64,000 nucleotides of DNA from JAJPKK01 sp963781195 (GTDB lineage: Bacteria > Pseudomonadota > Alphaproteobacteria > Rhizobiales > Xanthobacteraceae), in contig CAWAEZ010000005.1 of NCBI GenBank assembly GCA_963781195.1, forward strand, positions 248,001 through 312,000, written 5' to 3'. A program made the translations under genes and the position numbers. Numbering within the stretch: the first letter of the stretch is position 1; each line of letters starts with the position of its first letter. A model generated the notes under the pieces. That model did not search any database, was not told the DNA's origin, and worked only from the letters and a program-made list of their open reading frames with translations. Positions 45,213-55,057 of the stretch are shown one piece after another.

Positions 45213-46701
45213 TCAATTCGCACGGGTGAACGAGAACGGGCTCATCTCGTCGGCGGTGCGGCCGTGCGGATCCCAGTTCTGCCAGCCGCTCCAGACGCGC
45301 TCGCCGGCGGCCTGCGCCTTGGCCCGCAGCGCGGCGAAATCGACGCCGGGGATGCGGCCGCCCTCCATGCGCACGACGCCGTCGACGATCACGGTGTCGA
45401 CGTCGTCGCCGATCCCGCAATCGACCAGGCTCTTGATGGGGTCCCGCACCGGCCCCATGCGCAACGTGTCGCGGCCGGTGAGATCGATGATGACGATGTC
45501 GGCCTTGGCGCCCGGCGCCAGCCGCCCGAGATCGTCGCGCCCCACCGAATGGGCGCCCCCGAGGGTCGCCGCCTCGAACACCTGCGCCGCGGTGGCGGCC
45601 TTCAGGTTGTGGCTCGCCACCTTGCCGAAATAGGAGGCGTTGCGCATCTGCAGGATCATGTCGCGCGGATAGGTGTCGGTGCCGAGCGCGATGTTCACGC
45701 CGGCCTTGCGGTAGCTTTCCCAATTGTCGAGGAAGCGGCCGCGGCGCGCCACGTTGACCGGACAATGCGAGATCGAGCAGCGGTGCGATCCCATGATCTC
45801 GAGGTCGTGGGAGCCGGAATAATTCATCAGCGGATTGTCGCAGGTGAAGTTGCCGTGACCGATGTTGAGGCGATCGGACATCAGCCCGACGTCGCGCAGC
45901 AGCTCGACCGACGTCATCTGGTGCTCGCGGATGATGTCGAACACCTCGTGGATGTTGTAGGCCGCATGGATGGCGACCGGCAGGTCGCGCTCGCGCGCCG
46001 CCTGCGCGGCCTTGCGCATCAGCGCGACCGTGCAGGTCTCGATCTCGCGCGGCACCAGAATGCCGCGGACACGGTCGCCCTGGGCGCCCTGGTTGCGTTC
46101 GATGAATTCGAGCGCCAGCGCGAACTCGCGCTCCCCCGCCGGCTCGTCCACCACGCGCACCAGCTTGCCGCCGTCGCCGCCGACCCAGCGCCCGCTGTCG
46201 AAGCCGGGGCCGAGATAGGCGCGGACGCCGAGCTCTCCCACCGCCTCGAGCAGCGCCTGCTGGACCCGCAGCTGGCTGCCGAATTCGACGAAGGTGGTGA
46301 TGCCGTTGCGCAGCAGCTCGGCGACCGTGAACTGCGCCGTTGAGCGCCAACTCCTCGGCCGCCGCGTTGTCGTCGGGGCGGGCATAGCGCGCATCGCCAC
46401 CGACCCGGGTGCCTTCGCGCGCCACGCTGATCTCGAGGAACGGCTGGCCGAAATAATCGCCGCGCCCGATGTCGGAGATCAGCCGGTGCGAGGCGCGGTG
46501 TCCGGAATGCACGTGGGTGTCGATGAAGCCCGGCGTGACCAGCTTGTCGCGCGCGTCGATCTCGCGGTCGACCGGGCCGTCGAAGCGCTCGCCGACGAAC
46601 AGGACGGCGTTGCCTTCAAAAACGAGCTCGGCGTCGCGCCAGAGGGTGTGGTGTCCGCCGGCATGTCCGACCAACCAGCCGCAACGAATGCGGGTGCGCA
46701 T
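45213..46701 (-). pseudogene. Chlorohydrolase/deaminase-type amidohydrolase with one frameshift
   Basis: Two overlapping frames make one protein of about 495 residues. The N-terminal part (from 46701) holds VTPGFIDTHVHSGHRASHRLISDIGRGDYF with the HxH metal pair. The rest (to 45213) holds FTVAELLRNGITTFVEFGSQ, LPVAIHAAYNIHEVFDIIREHQ, SHRCSISHCPVNVARRG, INIALGTDTYPRD-like and the C-terminal DIVIIDLTGRD. Frames meet near 46335-46340, where one extra base lies in a G/C run; removing it gives ELALNAQFTVAELL. The family includes s-triazine hydrolases, guanine or adenosine-type deaminases. Either a recent pseudogene or a sequencing indel. Confidence 0.8.
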
Positions 46702-46778
46702 GGGTGTCCTCGAGGGTTTTGTTCGTGAGGATCAAGGATAGTGTTGGTGGGATTTTATATCCTTTTTAAGTCTTGATC

Positions 46779-48239
46779 CTAGCGCGTACGAGGTGGACGT
46801 GGCCCACCGCGACGCAGCATAAGCGCGGCAATGCGAAACAGGTCAGGAATGTTCACTCGGCCGTCCGACCTACGCTCTACGACACCAATCTCTCTCAAAG
46901 CTGCGAGCAGATTTTCTGACGCGTCGTCTTGACGAAAATCGCCGGCAAATGGCGGTAGATATCCCGTTGTAGCACCCTGCCGCCTAATTTCGCCTAACGT
47001 TCCCGCCTCTGACCATCGCTCAAATATTTCGCTCGAAGGGCATGGTACTTCCTGACCGGCTAGGGGCTGGAGGGCAAGGTCAATCCAACCATACTCGTCT
47101 TTCAACTGATCGACTTGAAGTATCGAGGCCTCACTCACCCCATGTTTAATCCCCTCGATCGATAGAGCATACTTCGGTAAAGGCGATCGCTCATGCCGAG
47201 CCGCGGCGCCAAGCGCCATCAGGAAACTTCGTGGAGTCACACGATCCTTCGTGTCCGATAGGTGCTTCGGAAGCCATGGATAGGTTCGGCCCCGCCGTTT
47301 ATCTGAGCCCATGTACGGACCGGCTATGGCGACAAAAACTTTCTGTTGAGCGTCCGGGTCTCGCAAAAGCTCCTCGGACAATGTGAGTTTACTCTTTACT
47401 ACCATCGGTGGCGCAATTCTCTGCAGACGTAGCAGATTAGCAAAAGCGCGTTTAGATTCTGACGCATTGGCGAGCCATGCGTACGCCAGCGCGTACAGGT
47501 CGGTTGTCGACCACCTCAAATCAAATGCGCCCGCTTTTAGCTTCGACAGGTCCGTAAAGCCTGCCGGAACTGATTCGAGCTGTTCCGGACGCATAAAAAG
47601 TTTGAAGTGCAGCGATCGATAAGCCCTCAAAGCTAAAAGGGTCTCAAGCAAGCTCGTCGTCCGCTGCCTCAACTTTGTCCAATCGTTCGACAGTCGATCA
47701 AGGGCATCGAACACAATTACAAGGCGCTTGCCCCTGGCTCGCAGCTGTTGGTCAAGCACACGTAAGCGGGCTTCACGGGCTTCGCTCTTCGCGTATTTTT
47801 TGACTCCTTGCTCTAGTGTGTCCATCGTTGAATCGGCCACGATATCTTCAGCAACGCGGATGGCCAGTACCGGCCACAATCGCCGCGCTTCAGCTTCGTC
47901 CGTTGCTAACTCATCAAGTGTATCACGAGAGACGGCAGTACTAATTGCCTGATCAACAAACCCCGGTCGCACCACGACGTCTGAGAGACGCAGGCGCGGA
48001 TAAAAAGGTGCGACTGCCTGTCGCGTCACGTCGTCTGCAAATACTGATGCCCAAAAGCTCTTTCCTGCGCCTCGCGCGCCAACTACGATGGGGTAGTCAG
48101 GGTCCAGCGCCAGTGCGTGTGATGGGGGGGTCAGTATCTCCGGCAGGGCCGGTGGCTGTCCGACCACGTGCGAAACATCGCGCCGGATTGCAGCCAGGCC
48201 TTCGCGAATGCCTCCCATAAGCTCGCCACTCTTGGTCAT
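46779..48239 (-). CDS. AAA-type P-loop ATPase of a three-gene accessory set
   Basis: 486 residues. Walker A GARGAGKSF (54-62); Walker B and metal/catalytic segment KRLVIVFDALDRLS (171-184), followed by an arginine-rich region, LFMRPEQLES and a C-terminal winged-helix-like stretch (ENLLAALREIGVVERRSDGRVNIPDLFRIAALMLRRGG). The fold looks like the STAND/KAP or AAA groups, but I recognise no named family. Start overlaps the stop of the MinD-like gene (AATGA). Base composition is lower in GC than the flanking catabolic genes. Within the set it is a candidate sensor or motor. Confidence 0.78.
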   Translation of the reverse strand: MTKSGELMGGIREGLAAIRRDVSHVVGQPPALPEILTPPSHALALDPDYPIVVGARGAGKSFWASVFADDVTRQAVAPFYPRLRLSDVVVRPGFVDQAISTAVSRDTLDELATDEAEARRLWPVLAIRVAEDIVADSTMDTLEQGVKKYAKSEAREARLRVLDQQLRARGKRLVIVFDALDRLSNDWTKLRQRTTSLLETLLALRAYRSLHFKLFMRPEQLESVPAGFTDLSKLKAGAFDLRWSTTDLYALAYAWLANASESKRAFANLLRLQRIAPPMVVKSKLTLSEELLRDPDAQQKVFVAIAGPYMGSDKRRGRTYPWLPKHLSDTKDRVTPRSFLMALGAAARHERSPLPKYALSIEGIKHGVSEASILQVDQLKDEYGWIDLALQPLAGQEVPCPSSEIFERWSEAGTLGEIRRQGATTGYLPPFAGDFRQDDASENLLAALREIGVVERRSDGRVNIPDLFRIAALMLRRGGPRPPRTR

Positions 48240-49588
48240 TCAAGTATCTCGTCTTTGTCGAGTAGGTGGCGAATTTCTGCAACCAGTCGGCCAAATGGTT
48301 CCCTATACGCCAGAGAATTGAGTTGCCCAGAACAACCAAACGGATCGAATCGTCGATATGTCTCATTTTCAACCACGATCCATGGAAAGTGTGGTCCATT
48401 CGGATCATCAACACCAAACCACGTTGCGTTTTTGGTTTCAAACTCATCTGCCGTTGTTTCGGCGCGGCCATAGATCGTTGCGGCAAAAAGAGCATGAGCT
48501 CGATCGCGAAACTGGCGTATGTCCTCAAGGTCTGTAGGATCCGCTTTGCCCTGTACCATCCGCAACCGTAATGCGAAATCCGAATCGCTCTCGGCAACAT
48601 GAGCGAGATGAGCGAGCAGGGCTCTGTAACCCTCAAATGTCTGCGGCTGGTTTATTCCGAAAAGCAACACGTCAGCCCCTAATCCCAAAATTGAGGCTGC
48701 CAGCGTCTCATGTAAGCCGGCCCTGGTGTCGACGAGAACGACGTCAAAGTCGCGCACGGACAAGAGACCGTCGACAAGCGTCCGGGTACGATCCAGGAAG
48801 CTTGCTGTTGCGCCATTTTCCGACACATCTTCAAGATACGCCCGCGCAATCTTGCCTAAGACATTTTCCGGATTCTCCAATGAGCGCCTTCCGAATGCTG
48901 GAACGACATGTACGGGTGCCGCTGCTGAAGCAATCGTCGAAGCCTCCATCAAGTCCGTGAAGTCGATGTCCGTAAAGGCTGCTCCTCCACGCTCGACAAA
49001 GAAATCAAGCGAGCCATATGACGGCCGGATTTGCGGATCAAGCAGCATTGAGCCGAGACCGGGCGCTTCGAGATCAAGGTCGATCGCGAGGACCCGCATT
49101 CCCGTGTCTGCCAAGTCCCTTGCCACAATCGACAATGCCGTTGAGCGCCCGACACCGCCCTTCAGACTGGCGAAGGCCAAAATTGGCGTTGCGCCATCTC
49201 GAACTGGGGAGCGAGGCTTCGAAAGCCAGTCTGTGCCAACGATGCGTCGGTCAGCTATCAAGACCGCTAAAGGGCTTTGAGACCCGGTTGGTTTTATCGG
49301 GGTGGCGCGATATCGCTCCCGGTCAGCAAGCCTTGAGTCGAAAAGTTCCTGGGGTGTGGCAGTCGGGCCGCTGGCGTCGACGTAAGACGTCATTTTGCTC
49401 AGCCGAAGATCTAGCACCGATCGCTCGTAGGCGCCGATTGGTTTTCGAAGTATCAATGTCAGAAGACCCGCCGCGTCCCTTAGTATGGCGACATCGCCTC
49501 GTTCGATGGGTTCCTGACCGAGGACTTCTGTAACGACAGCAACGAAGCGCGGCAATGCATCGTCAAAACGTGGTAGGTCACGAGACAT
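48236..49588 (-). CDS. KGGVGR-type MinD/ParA-like ATPase of the same set
   Basis: 450 residues from the ATG at 49588, chosen because GGAGG lies 5 bp upstream; the GTG at 49600 overlaps that site. An N-terminal domain of about 130 residues precedes the deviant Walker A KGGVGRST (near 143-150), then a LAIDLDLEAPGLGSML motif and VVLVDTRAGLHETLAASILGLGADVLLFGINQPQTFEG. The DLDLEAPGL form is found in MinD-like ATPases of bacterial conflict systems rather than in plasmid-partition ParA. No parB or parS is nearby. Lies between the HEPN-like and AAA genes, 21 bp after the former. Confidence 0.82.
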   Translation of the reverse strand: MSRDLPRFDDALPRFVAVVTEVLGQEPIERGDVAILRDAAGLLTLILRKPIGAYERSVLDLRLSKMTSYVDASGPTATPQELFDSRLADRERYRATPIKPTGSQSPLAVLIADRRIVGTDWLSKPRSPVRDGATPILAFASLKGGVGRSTALSIVARDLADTGMRVLAIDLDLEAPGLGSMLLDPQIRPSYGSLDFFVERGGAAFTDIDFTDLMEASTIASAAAPVHVVPAFGRRSLENPENVLGKIARAYLEDVSENGATASFLDRTRTLVDGLLSVRDFDVVLVDTRAGLHETLAASILGLGADVLLFGINQPQTFEGYRALLAHLAHVAESDSDFALRLRMVQGKADPTDLEDIRQFRDRAHALFAATIYGRAETTADEFETKNATWFGVDDPNGPHFPWIVVENETYRRFDPFGCSGQLNSLAYREPFGRLVAEIRHLLDKDEILE

Positions 49589-49609
49589 CCGTTCCTCCAC
49601 TAAAGCGTT

Positions 49610-50014
49610 CTAGGGCATAACGGATGTTGGTTTCCACCTCAGCTTTGCTTCGGATAGAACACGCTCCGCATTGGACTTCCACTTTTGATAGGTGGTGGAA
49701 TCCACGTGATCATTTGAACTGTAACGGCTTTCGACCGTCCACCCCCGAAAGAAACTATTGTCACGGGCTATTGCGAGCCATGGACCCGCAAGTCTTCTCC
49801 CCTCTAAAAAAGTGCGAATTTGCCTTTGTGGCCCGGGGTGGTGACCTTCAAATTTTCGATCTTGGTCACAGTGAAGGTCGCGGAGCTTCTTTTTCAGCGC
49901 GCACTCTGCCGCGAACCCAATCAGATACCCAGCATTGTCAAAACGGCCAGTTTGCGCGAGAGTCTCTGCGTCCAGGTAGTGCCGTACGGCGGCCTGCGCA
50001 TTGTCTTCAGCCAT
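49610..50014 (-). CDS. HEPN-domain-like protein of the same set
   Basis: 134 residues from MAEDNAQAAVRHYLDAETL (start 50014; a longer start at 50056 is possible). The segment HYLDAETLAQTGRFDNAGYLIGFAAECALKKKLRDLH matches the helical HEPN pattern in which a GRYDNAAYLAGYAVECALKA-like stretch is diagnostic. The R-x4-6-H motif of RNase-active HEPN proteins is not obvious; RDLHCDQDRKFEGHH carries several His. HEPN proteins are frequent toxins or RNases in defence and toxin–antitoxin systems. First gene of the three-gene operon, 132 bp from the left attachment site. Confidence 0.75.
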   Translation of the reverse strand: MAEDNAQAAVRHYLDAETLAQTGRFDNAGYLIGFAAECALKKKLRDLHCDQDRKFEGHHPGPQRQIRTFLEGRRLAGPWLAIARDNSFFRGWTVESRYSSNDHVDSTTYQKWKSNAERVLSEAKLRWKPTSVMP

Positions 50015-50145
50015 TGGACCCACTCGTTGCGGTTCGGCCGATCGGCCCCGGAGCATTTGTCCTACGGCTCGGCATGTGAACGCAAGACTTCTTGGCTGCG
50101 GGCCGAGTTCTTATCCTGAGAAGTTAATGTGCGTCGCGAGTGTCA

Positions 50146-50191
50146 TGGTGCTGCCGCACAGGATTGAACTGTGGACCTCTCCCTTACCAAG
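50146..50191 (-). repeat. attL-like direct repeat: tRNA-Thr 3'-half copy
   Basis: 46 nt that match 60936-60981, the CCA, acceptor, T-arm and anticodon-arm end of tRNA-Thr, with two differences (50157 c for g and 50173 g for c, counted along the repeat). The sequence then diverges, so the tRNA is not complete here. It lies 133 bp before the integrase gene and marks the left edge of the integrated element. Confidence 0.88.
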
Positions 50192-50254
50192 GCGGTTATC
50201 TAGCTCATAAAAGATGCTGTGCTGCAGTCATTTTATGCCCATTCGTTGATTGTG

Positions 50255-50273
50255 TGGTAAACCTGTGGTAAAC
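50255..50273 (+). promoter_or_regulatory. Left pair of TGGTAAAC motifs, putative integrase arm sites
   Basis: TGGTAAAC at 50255-50262 and at 50266-50273, 11 nt apart. The same pair with the same spacing and orientation recurs at 60824-60842 near the other attachment site. Position between att core and int fits arm-type integrase binding. Confidence 0.6.
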
Positions 50274-50323
50274 AGGAAGAGAAGATCGGGAAAATCGTAC
50301 CCGATTTGTCCGGAGCCCCGCAA

Positions 50324-51852
50324 TGATCGATCAGGAAGAAGAAGATCCCCGCGTTGCGGCTGGACGAGTGCGCGAGGCCTTGAAGCTGAAGGCCCGAGGA
50401 AAGGAGCCGAAGCGCGGCCCGACCTACGTGCGGCCGTCGCAGCTGAAGCCTCCACGGAAAGCGGAAGTGAGGACGAGCACGATCTACCCGGGTCTTTATC
50501 GCTATGTCCGGGGCCAGTCTGTCCGGTATCGTTTTTTTTGCCGGGATGCCGATGGTCGCCTCTACGGGTCCAAGCGTTTTGTGGATTTAAAAAATTGTAG
50601 GGAAGAGCAACTCAATTACCAAAGAGCAAGTGAGAGAAAGGAGCATGGTCTAGAGCCTAGGCGGGAAGACCTCAAACATATTTCTGTATATGATGTGCTG
50701 AACTGGTATATTCATGGATACTTGAAGAAATTAAACGAAAAAAATCGGCTTTATAACGAGCAGGCTGTCATAAACACTGTTAGAAAACATTATCTTTTCG
50801 ATAAAGCTGTCGTCGATGTTACTAAAGAGGATGTTTGGGATTACATTAATAAGAGGAAAGAAGGCGGCTGGGTGGACGCCAAGGGTGATATTCGCGATGG
50901 AGTGGATCCCGCTTCGATATCGCGAGAGATTACGATGTTTAAGTCTGCGTTCAACAAAGCCATCAGAAGAAAAGAAGAATATTCTAAGCTTCCTAATCCC
51001 TTTGTTGGGTTCAAGGGAAGCGAGTATGGATATATCCTAAGGCCGAGACAGCGAACTCTTGAAAAAGGTGAGTTGAGAAAACTCCTAAAGGCGTGTGATG
51101 GATGCTTAGGCGACAATAAACAATATGTTCCTCTAGCCATGTTCATGGCCGTGGAGACGGGTATGAGGCAGCAAGAGATATTTAATCTGACGTGGAGAGA
51201 CATCAACTTTGATAAGAGGGAAATTCGGATAACGAAAAGCAAGACTGACAAATCGACTGGACAGAGGGGCAGGCTTATCTTTCTACCGTTCTGGACGCAG
51301 TACATTCTCCTTAGGGTAGCCTTGTCCCTTGAGTTGGGTATCAAAGACAACGGCTACTTTGATAGTGTAGATGATATTTTTCCGAGCAGCAAATTTGCTT
51401 TCAAGCAGGTGTGGCCCGATCTTGTTAGGCGGGCAGGGCTAGAGCCTGCAAATGGAGAGCAATTATTGTTTAAAGATTTAAGAAGGGTTGCTGCAACACG
51501 ACTACATAGAGCTGGCTTTGACGAAATTGAAGTCGGGCATATACTTGGACACAGCAATAAAAAAGAGCATAACGCAGATATATATATAAAGATAGAAGAA
51601 CTGGATCGTCTTCGGGATCGTTACGACCGGTATACACTTAATGGGAGTACCGGTAGTGAATATATGATGCCAGTCAGAGAGATCATTTCTGCCTATAAAA
51701 AATTTATCCATAAGGACCATTCACGCAGAACTATTAATGTATTAAAGTTCTTAAAGGACAGATGGTTTGAGCCGTTTGATGAGCTAGTATCTGCTTCTGT
51801 TAGGCGTTCTCCTAATAATATGAAAACCGTATTATCAGCGCTGATGTCTTAG
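50324..51852 (+). CDS. int: Tyrosine recombinase/integrase
   Basis: 509 residues. The N-terminal region (about 110-225) carries a SAM-like core-binding domain. The catalytic domain has Arg282 (VETGMRQQEIFNL), the beta-hairpin Lys region ITKSKTDKS (about 303-311), box II KDLR with Lys384 and Arg387, His410 (HILGHSN) and nucleophile Tyr421 (NADIYIKI). Box II has Lys where most enzymes have His; this is an accepted variant. About 88 residues extend beyond the Tyr. The coding sequence is AT-rich with AGA/ATA codons, unlike the core genome. It lies just inside the left tRNA-Thr repeat and is the likely enzyme of integration. Confidence 0.95.
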
Positions 51853-51935
51853 AAAAAAATAGCGAGCTAATATTTGGGTGTAATTCATTGCTGCCTTAGG
51901 CCCCCCTCGCCCCCCCCTGGACGGGTGGGATGCAT

Positions 51936-52235
51936 TTAGCAGAATGGAAAGCTACATTGGGCCGGCGGCGCGCCGTTCAAACGGTTGACAAAATCTCGTG
52001 CTATTTTATCGGCGCATCCTCGTCCACTTTGCGTCAGAATTTCTTGACCGGTCCGGTTATCAATAACGCTCAAATCGTAGACGAATTCGGGATTACTAGA
52101 CGGCCCTCCACAGACAGCTACCTGCCTTGCCGTACCAAGGAACCGATAGCGCGTCAGAAACGTCTTGCTGCTTGCTAAGTTGGTGTCCTGACCCACCGTC
52201 CCTTTGACAACATCCGGACCGGCTTCAGCGGTCAT
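51936..52235 (-). CDS. Small hypothetical protein or gene fragment
   Basis: 99 residues. The sequence (FVYDLSVIDNRTGQEILTQSGRGCADKIARDFVNRLNG) looks protein-like, and coding character continues upstream of the ATG (IPPGSGGLLGPIKEGLSQTGWK) to an in-frame stop near 52325. The true start may therefore be non-ATG, or the 5' part may have been lost. No family recognised. It lies in a zone of remnants between int and the caspase-like gene. Confidence 0.4.
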   Translation of the reverse strand: MTAEAGPDVVKGTVGQDTNLASSKTFLTRYRFLGTARQVAVCGGPSSNPEFVYDLSVIDNRTGQEILTQSGRGCADKIARDFVNRLNGAPPAQCSFPFC

Positions 52236-52500
52236 CTTCCAACCAGTCTGTGAAAGACCCTCCTTGATCGGTCCAAGAAGTCCACCCGACCCGGGAGGAA
52301 TTGTTATTGATCGGTCACCTCATTTTCGGGGGCCTCGTCTACGACAGGGTACTTAACGCACTGTCTTGCGGCTCCTCGGCTCAGCGACGTAGAAACTCTC
52401 GCGTATCCGTAGATCATTTTGCACCTGATATCTGCACCATCACCAAACCCCTGTGCCACAGCGGTTTCCAAGGTCGTGCATCACTTATCAATTATGCACA
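52236..52500. other. Remnant zone without an identifiable gene
   Basis: Apart from the upstream extension of the small minus-strand frame, I see no gene. It is followed directly by the serine-resolvase tail at 52501. Confidence 0.4.
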
Positions 52501-52671
52501 AATAAGAGAGAAAATGCCAACGATATCAAGAAGGGAATAAAGTTCGGGAGAAAACCTAAGCTCACGCAACATCAGGTTGCCGAAGCGCTGAGAAGACGGG
52601 ATGCTGGCGAGGCTCTGTCGGAAATCGGCCGCAGTTATAACGTAAGCCACTCAACTATTTCCCGATTGTAG
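52501..52671 (+). pseudogene. Serine resolvase/invertase C-terminal remnant 1
   Basis: Encodes ENANDIKKGIKFGRKPKLT, then TQHQVAEALRRRDAGEAL and SEIGRSYNVSHSTISRL with the natural stop. This is the linker and HTH DNA-binding tail of the Hin/Tn3-type serine recombinases. The catalytic domain is missing. A second, more decayed tail lies at 56272-56415. Confidence 0.85.
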
Positions 52672-52768
52672 AGCATCTTCGACACTCTCTCATTTCGGCC
52701 ACAAAGGTTCCTCAGATATCTCAGCGACTAGACGGCTTAAAACGTTGGAGGCGCCATTGGGGGGTCGC

Positions 52769-54284
52769 ATGCGGGCAATCCGTCTGGTCCTTCACATCTT
52801 TTGTTTTGGGCTACTCCTTTCCACCGGACCGTTGTTAGCGGAGCAACCGGACGCGACCAAGTTCAATCAGGACTTCGCAGAAGACATCGCTAAGGCTAAG
52901 CAGGAATGTGCCGCTCTCTGGAGCGACCATATCTTCGATTTGCTTCGATCAAAGCTTCCATTGGGCGAGACGAAACCTACGCTCTCCATGCTCACAAATT
53001 CCGAAAGAATTCGTCCAAAGGACCGGCGACTTGCCGAGCTGGCAATAAAGACCAACGAAAAATGCCGAGAAGGCTATTCAAAACCATTTGCTCGGCTCCC
53101 GCCACAGGTCAACAGCGCGATTGATGGCATCTACAGAACACAAGATGCGCTGATTGCCGAACTATACATCGGCAAAATAACATTCGGAGACTACAATACA
53201 AAGATGGATCGCTTGATTGGTGACCTGTCGCGCACCCTCTCAGGCATTCCATATTCTCCGCCAACTCAGACGTCACAAACCGACGCTAAAAATGCTCCGC
53301 CGGAGCCCGCGACAACAAAGCAAGTCAAGCAGCAGAGCGAAAAGGCCGGCGCAGCAAAAACAACTAAGATTGCGCTAGTGATTGGTAACAGCTCATACAC
53401 TAACCTTCCTCATCTCGCAAATCCCACAAACGATGCCCGTTCAATCGCTGATCTCTTAACAAAGATCGGCTTCACTACTCATCTTATTCTGGACGCCTCT
53501 GACCAAGTTATCAGGCGCGAAACTAGATCATTCTCGAATAAATCCGCAAGTGCCGACGTTGCGCTTGTCTTTTACGCAGGACACGGCGCCCAAGTGAACG
53601 GAGACAATTACATCTTACCCACCGATATCGACATCCCTAGGACCGAGACGGATATCCAACTTTCAGCACTAAAAGTGGATGACTTGGTCAACAGCATACG
53701 ATCCTCTACCAAGATAGTGTTTTTAGATGCTTGTCGCGATAATCCCGCGCTTTTTAAAAACATGGTAAAAGGACGAGGCACTTATCCAAAGGGCCTCGCT
53801 CCCGCGAACGCCTCGAACCTAGAACCAACCAGGTTCGGCGGCGGTGTATTTATTGCATATGCCACCGATTTCAGGTTCGGTCGCCCTGGACGGAAACGGC
53901 CAACACAGCCCCTTCACGCAAGCGCTACTTCGGAACCTAGAACAGCCAATATCAATAGACGATCTGTTCTCACTGGTGACACGGGAGGTTCGTCTCGCCA
54001 CGAGAAACGCGCAGCGGCCCTATAAGTATGCGTCACTCGAAAACATTATATGCTTGACCGGAGACTGCTCCAACTTTAGACCGAGCAATCTAGTCCCCGA
54101 CGATTTTATTCAACAGGCTAAGCTGTCTGAGTCCGAAGACCTTGACATTGCTCTGAACACAAAGTCAGTTGCCGCATTAGAAACCTATCTACAAAAGTAC
54201 GGAACTAGTCCACGAAGGGTCGAGATAAACAATAGAATTTCTTCATTGAAGCGAGCAGATTTCAACGAATTGGACTCTGTTTGA
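52769..54284 (+). pseudogene. Exported caspase-like (peptidase C14) protein with one frameshift
   Basis: Read across two frames it gives about 505 residues. Signal peptide MRAIRLVLHIFCFGLLLSTGPLLA; a helical region; a Pro/Thr/Lys linker; then the C14 domain: IALVIGNSSYTNLPHLANPTNDA, catalytic His272 (VFYAGHGAQVNG) and Cys322 (VFLDACRDNP), and FIAYATD. The frame then changes near 53865 to SGSVALDGNGQHSPFTQALLRNL, which is the expected continuation. Start at 52769 fits the signal peptide and a GGGG site. The His/Cys dyad is intact, so either a recent null allele or a sequence indel. First of a three-gene exported-protease set. Confidence 0.85.
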
Positions 54285-54306
54285 GATTGGGGGCGGCCCG
54301 AGCAAC

Positions 54307-55057
54307 ATGCGCTTTCCGCAGTACTTTAAAACGAGTTCAGTTGAGCAGCTCGGCACCAGCGTGGCGGTGCAATGGAGGTTTCTGCTTAACATATCTGATC
54401 CGGTTTTGGCTAAGTTCCAAGATGGCTCGTATGAGGAGGATGTCACCGTTTTCGATTTGCGCCGGGCCGAAATTTGCCATAGCTGAGCGATCAGTAATCA
54501 CAAAAACAGGAGAGGTGCTGTTTCATTATAAATGGTCAGACCCAAGATTTTTAAATCTTTCGATTGGAGCGACTACGGCGCCAGGCAGCGTTGTTGCTTG
54601 GTTGAAACTTATCGTATGCAACGATGAATTTCGAACCCCTCTGGTCGCTAGAGCGGACCTAGTCCCTTCGCATTTCATCTCGCTCTCCAGCACGGTCAGT
54701 GGCGATGGAGATATTTTTTATCTTCCCATAACAAGTGAAATGAGGGAAGGAAATACAATCACGCCGATTGTATTGCTGCAGTGGCACGAGGATAAGTCAC
54801 TAACCGACCTTCTCTTGAAGGGCGTTGTCCTCGATGAGCCTCTCAAATTCCGATATGAGGTCGTCAAAATCAAGTTAGATTGTGTCGAGCACAAAATTTC
54901 GTTTCCAAAATCTGAGTATTATGACGAAACGAAACGCTTGGTGTGGGTCCAAGTGACTGATCCATCCAAAGAGCTAAAGCGTAATGACGTCCAAGAGACG
55001 TCGCCATACGGCAACCTATTGCGGATCGCATGCGGTTTGAGTGAGGCTCAGAAATGA
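54307..55057 (+). pseudogene. Unknown protein of the protease set, one frameshift
   Basis: The first frame from ATG 54307 encodes MRFPQYFKTSSVEQLGTSVA and then VAVQWRFLLNISDPVLAKFQDG, reaching a stop at about 54484. The coding sequence continues in another frame as ERSVITKTGEVLFHYKWSDPRFLNLSIG to 55057. Removing one base near 54484 would join them into a ~249-residue protein. No family recognised and no signal peptide obvious. It overlaps the next gene (ATGA), so it is translationally linked to the trypsin-like protease, perhaps as an inhibitor, adaptor or substrate. Confidence 0.6.

Noticed and set aside
46728..46780. Inverted repeat aggatcaag/cttgatcct as a left attachment site or terminator of the three-gene set
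   Set aside because: No matching copy near 50.1 or 60.9 kb, the loop is 35 nt, and no T-run follows on the gene's strand; the evidence is too weak to call.
48236..49588. Plasmid partition ParA
   Set aside because: No ParB, parS-like repeats or replication gene next to it, and the DLDLEAPGL motif with a long N-terminal domain points to the MinD-like conflict-system group.
50146..50220. Second functional tRNA-Thr gene
   Set aside because: Only the 3' half is present; the D-arm and 5' acceptor strand are replaced by unrelated sequence.
53844..54025. Programmed frameshifting in the caspase-like gene
   Set aside because: No slippery heptamer or downstream structure is evident at 53860-53875; a plain indel is simpler.
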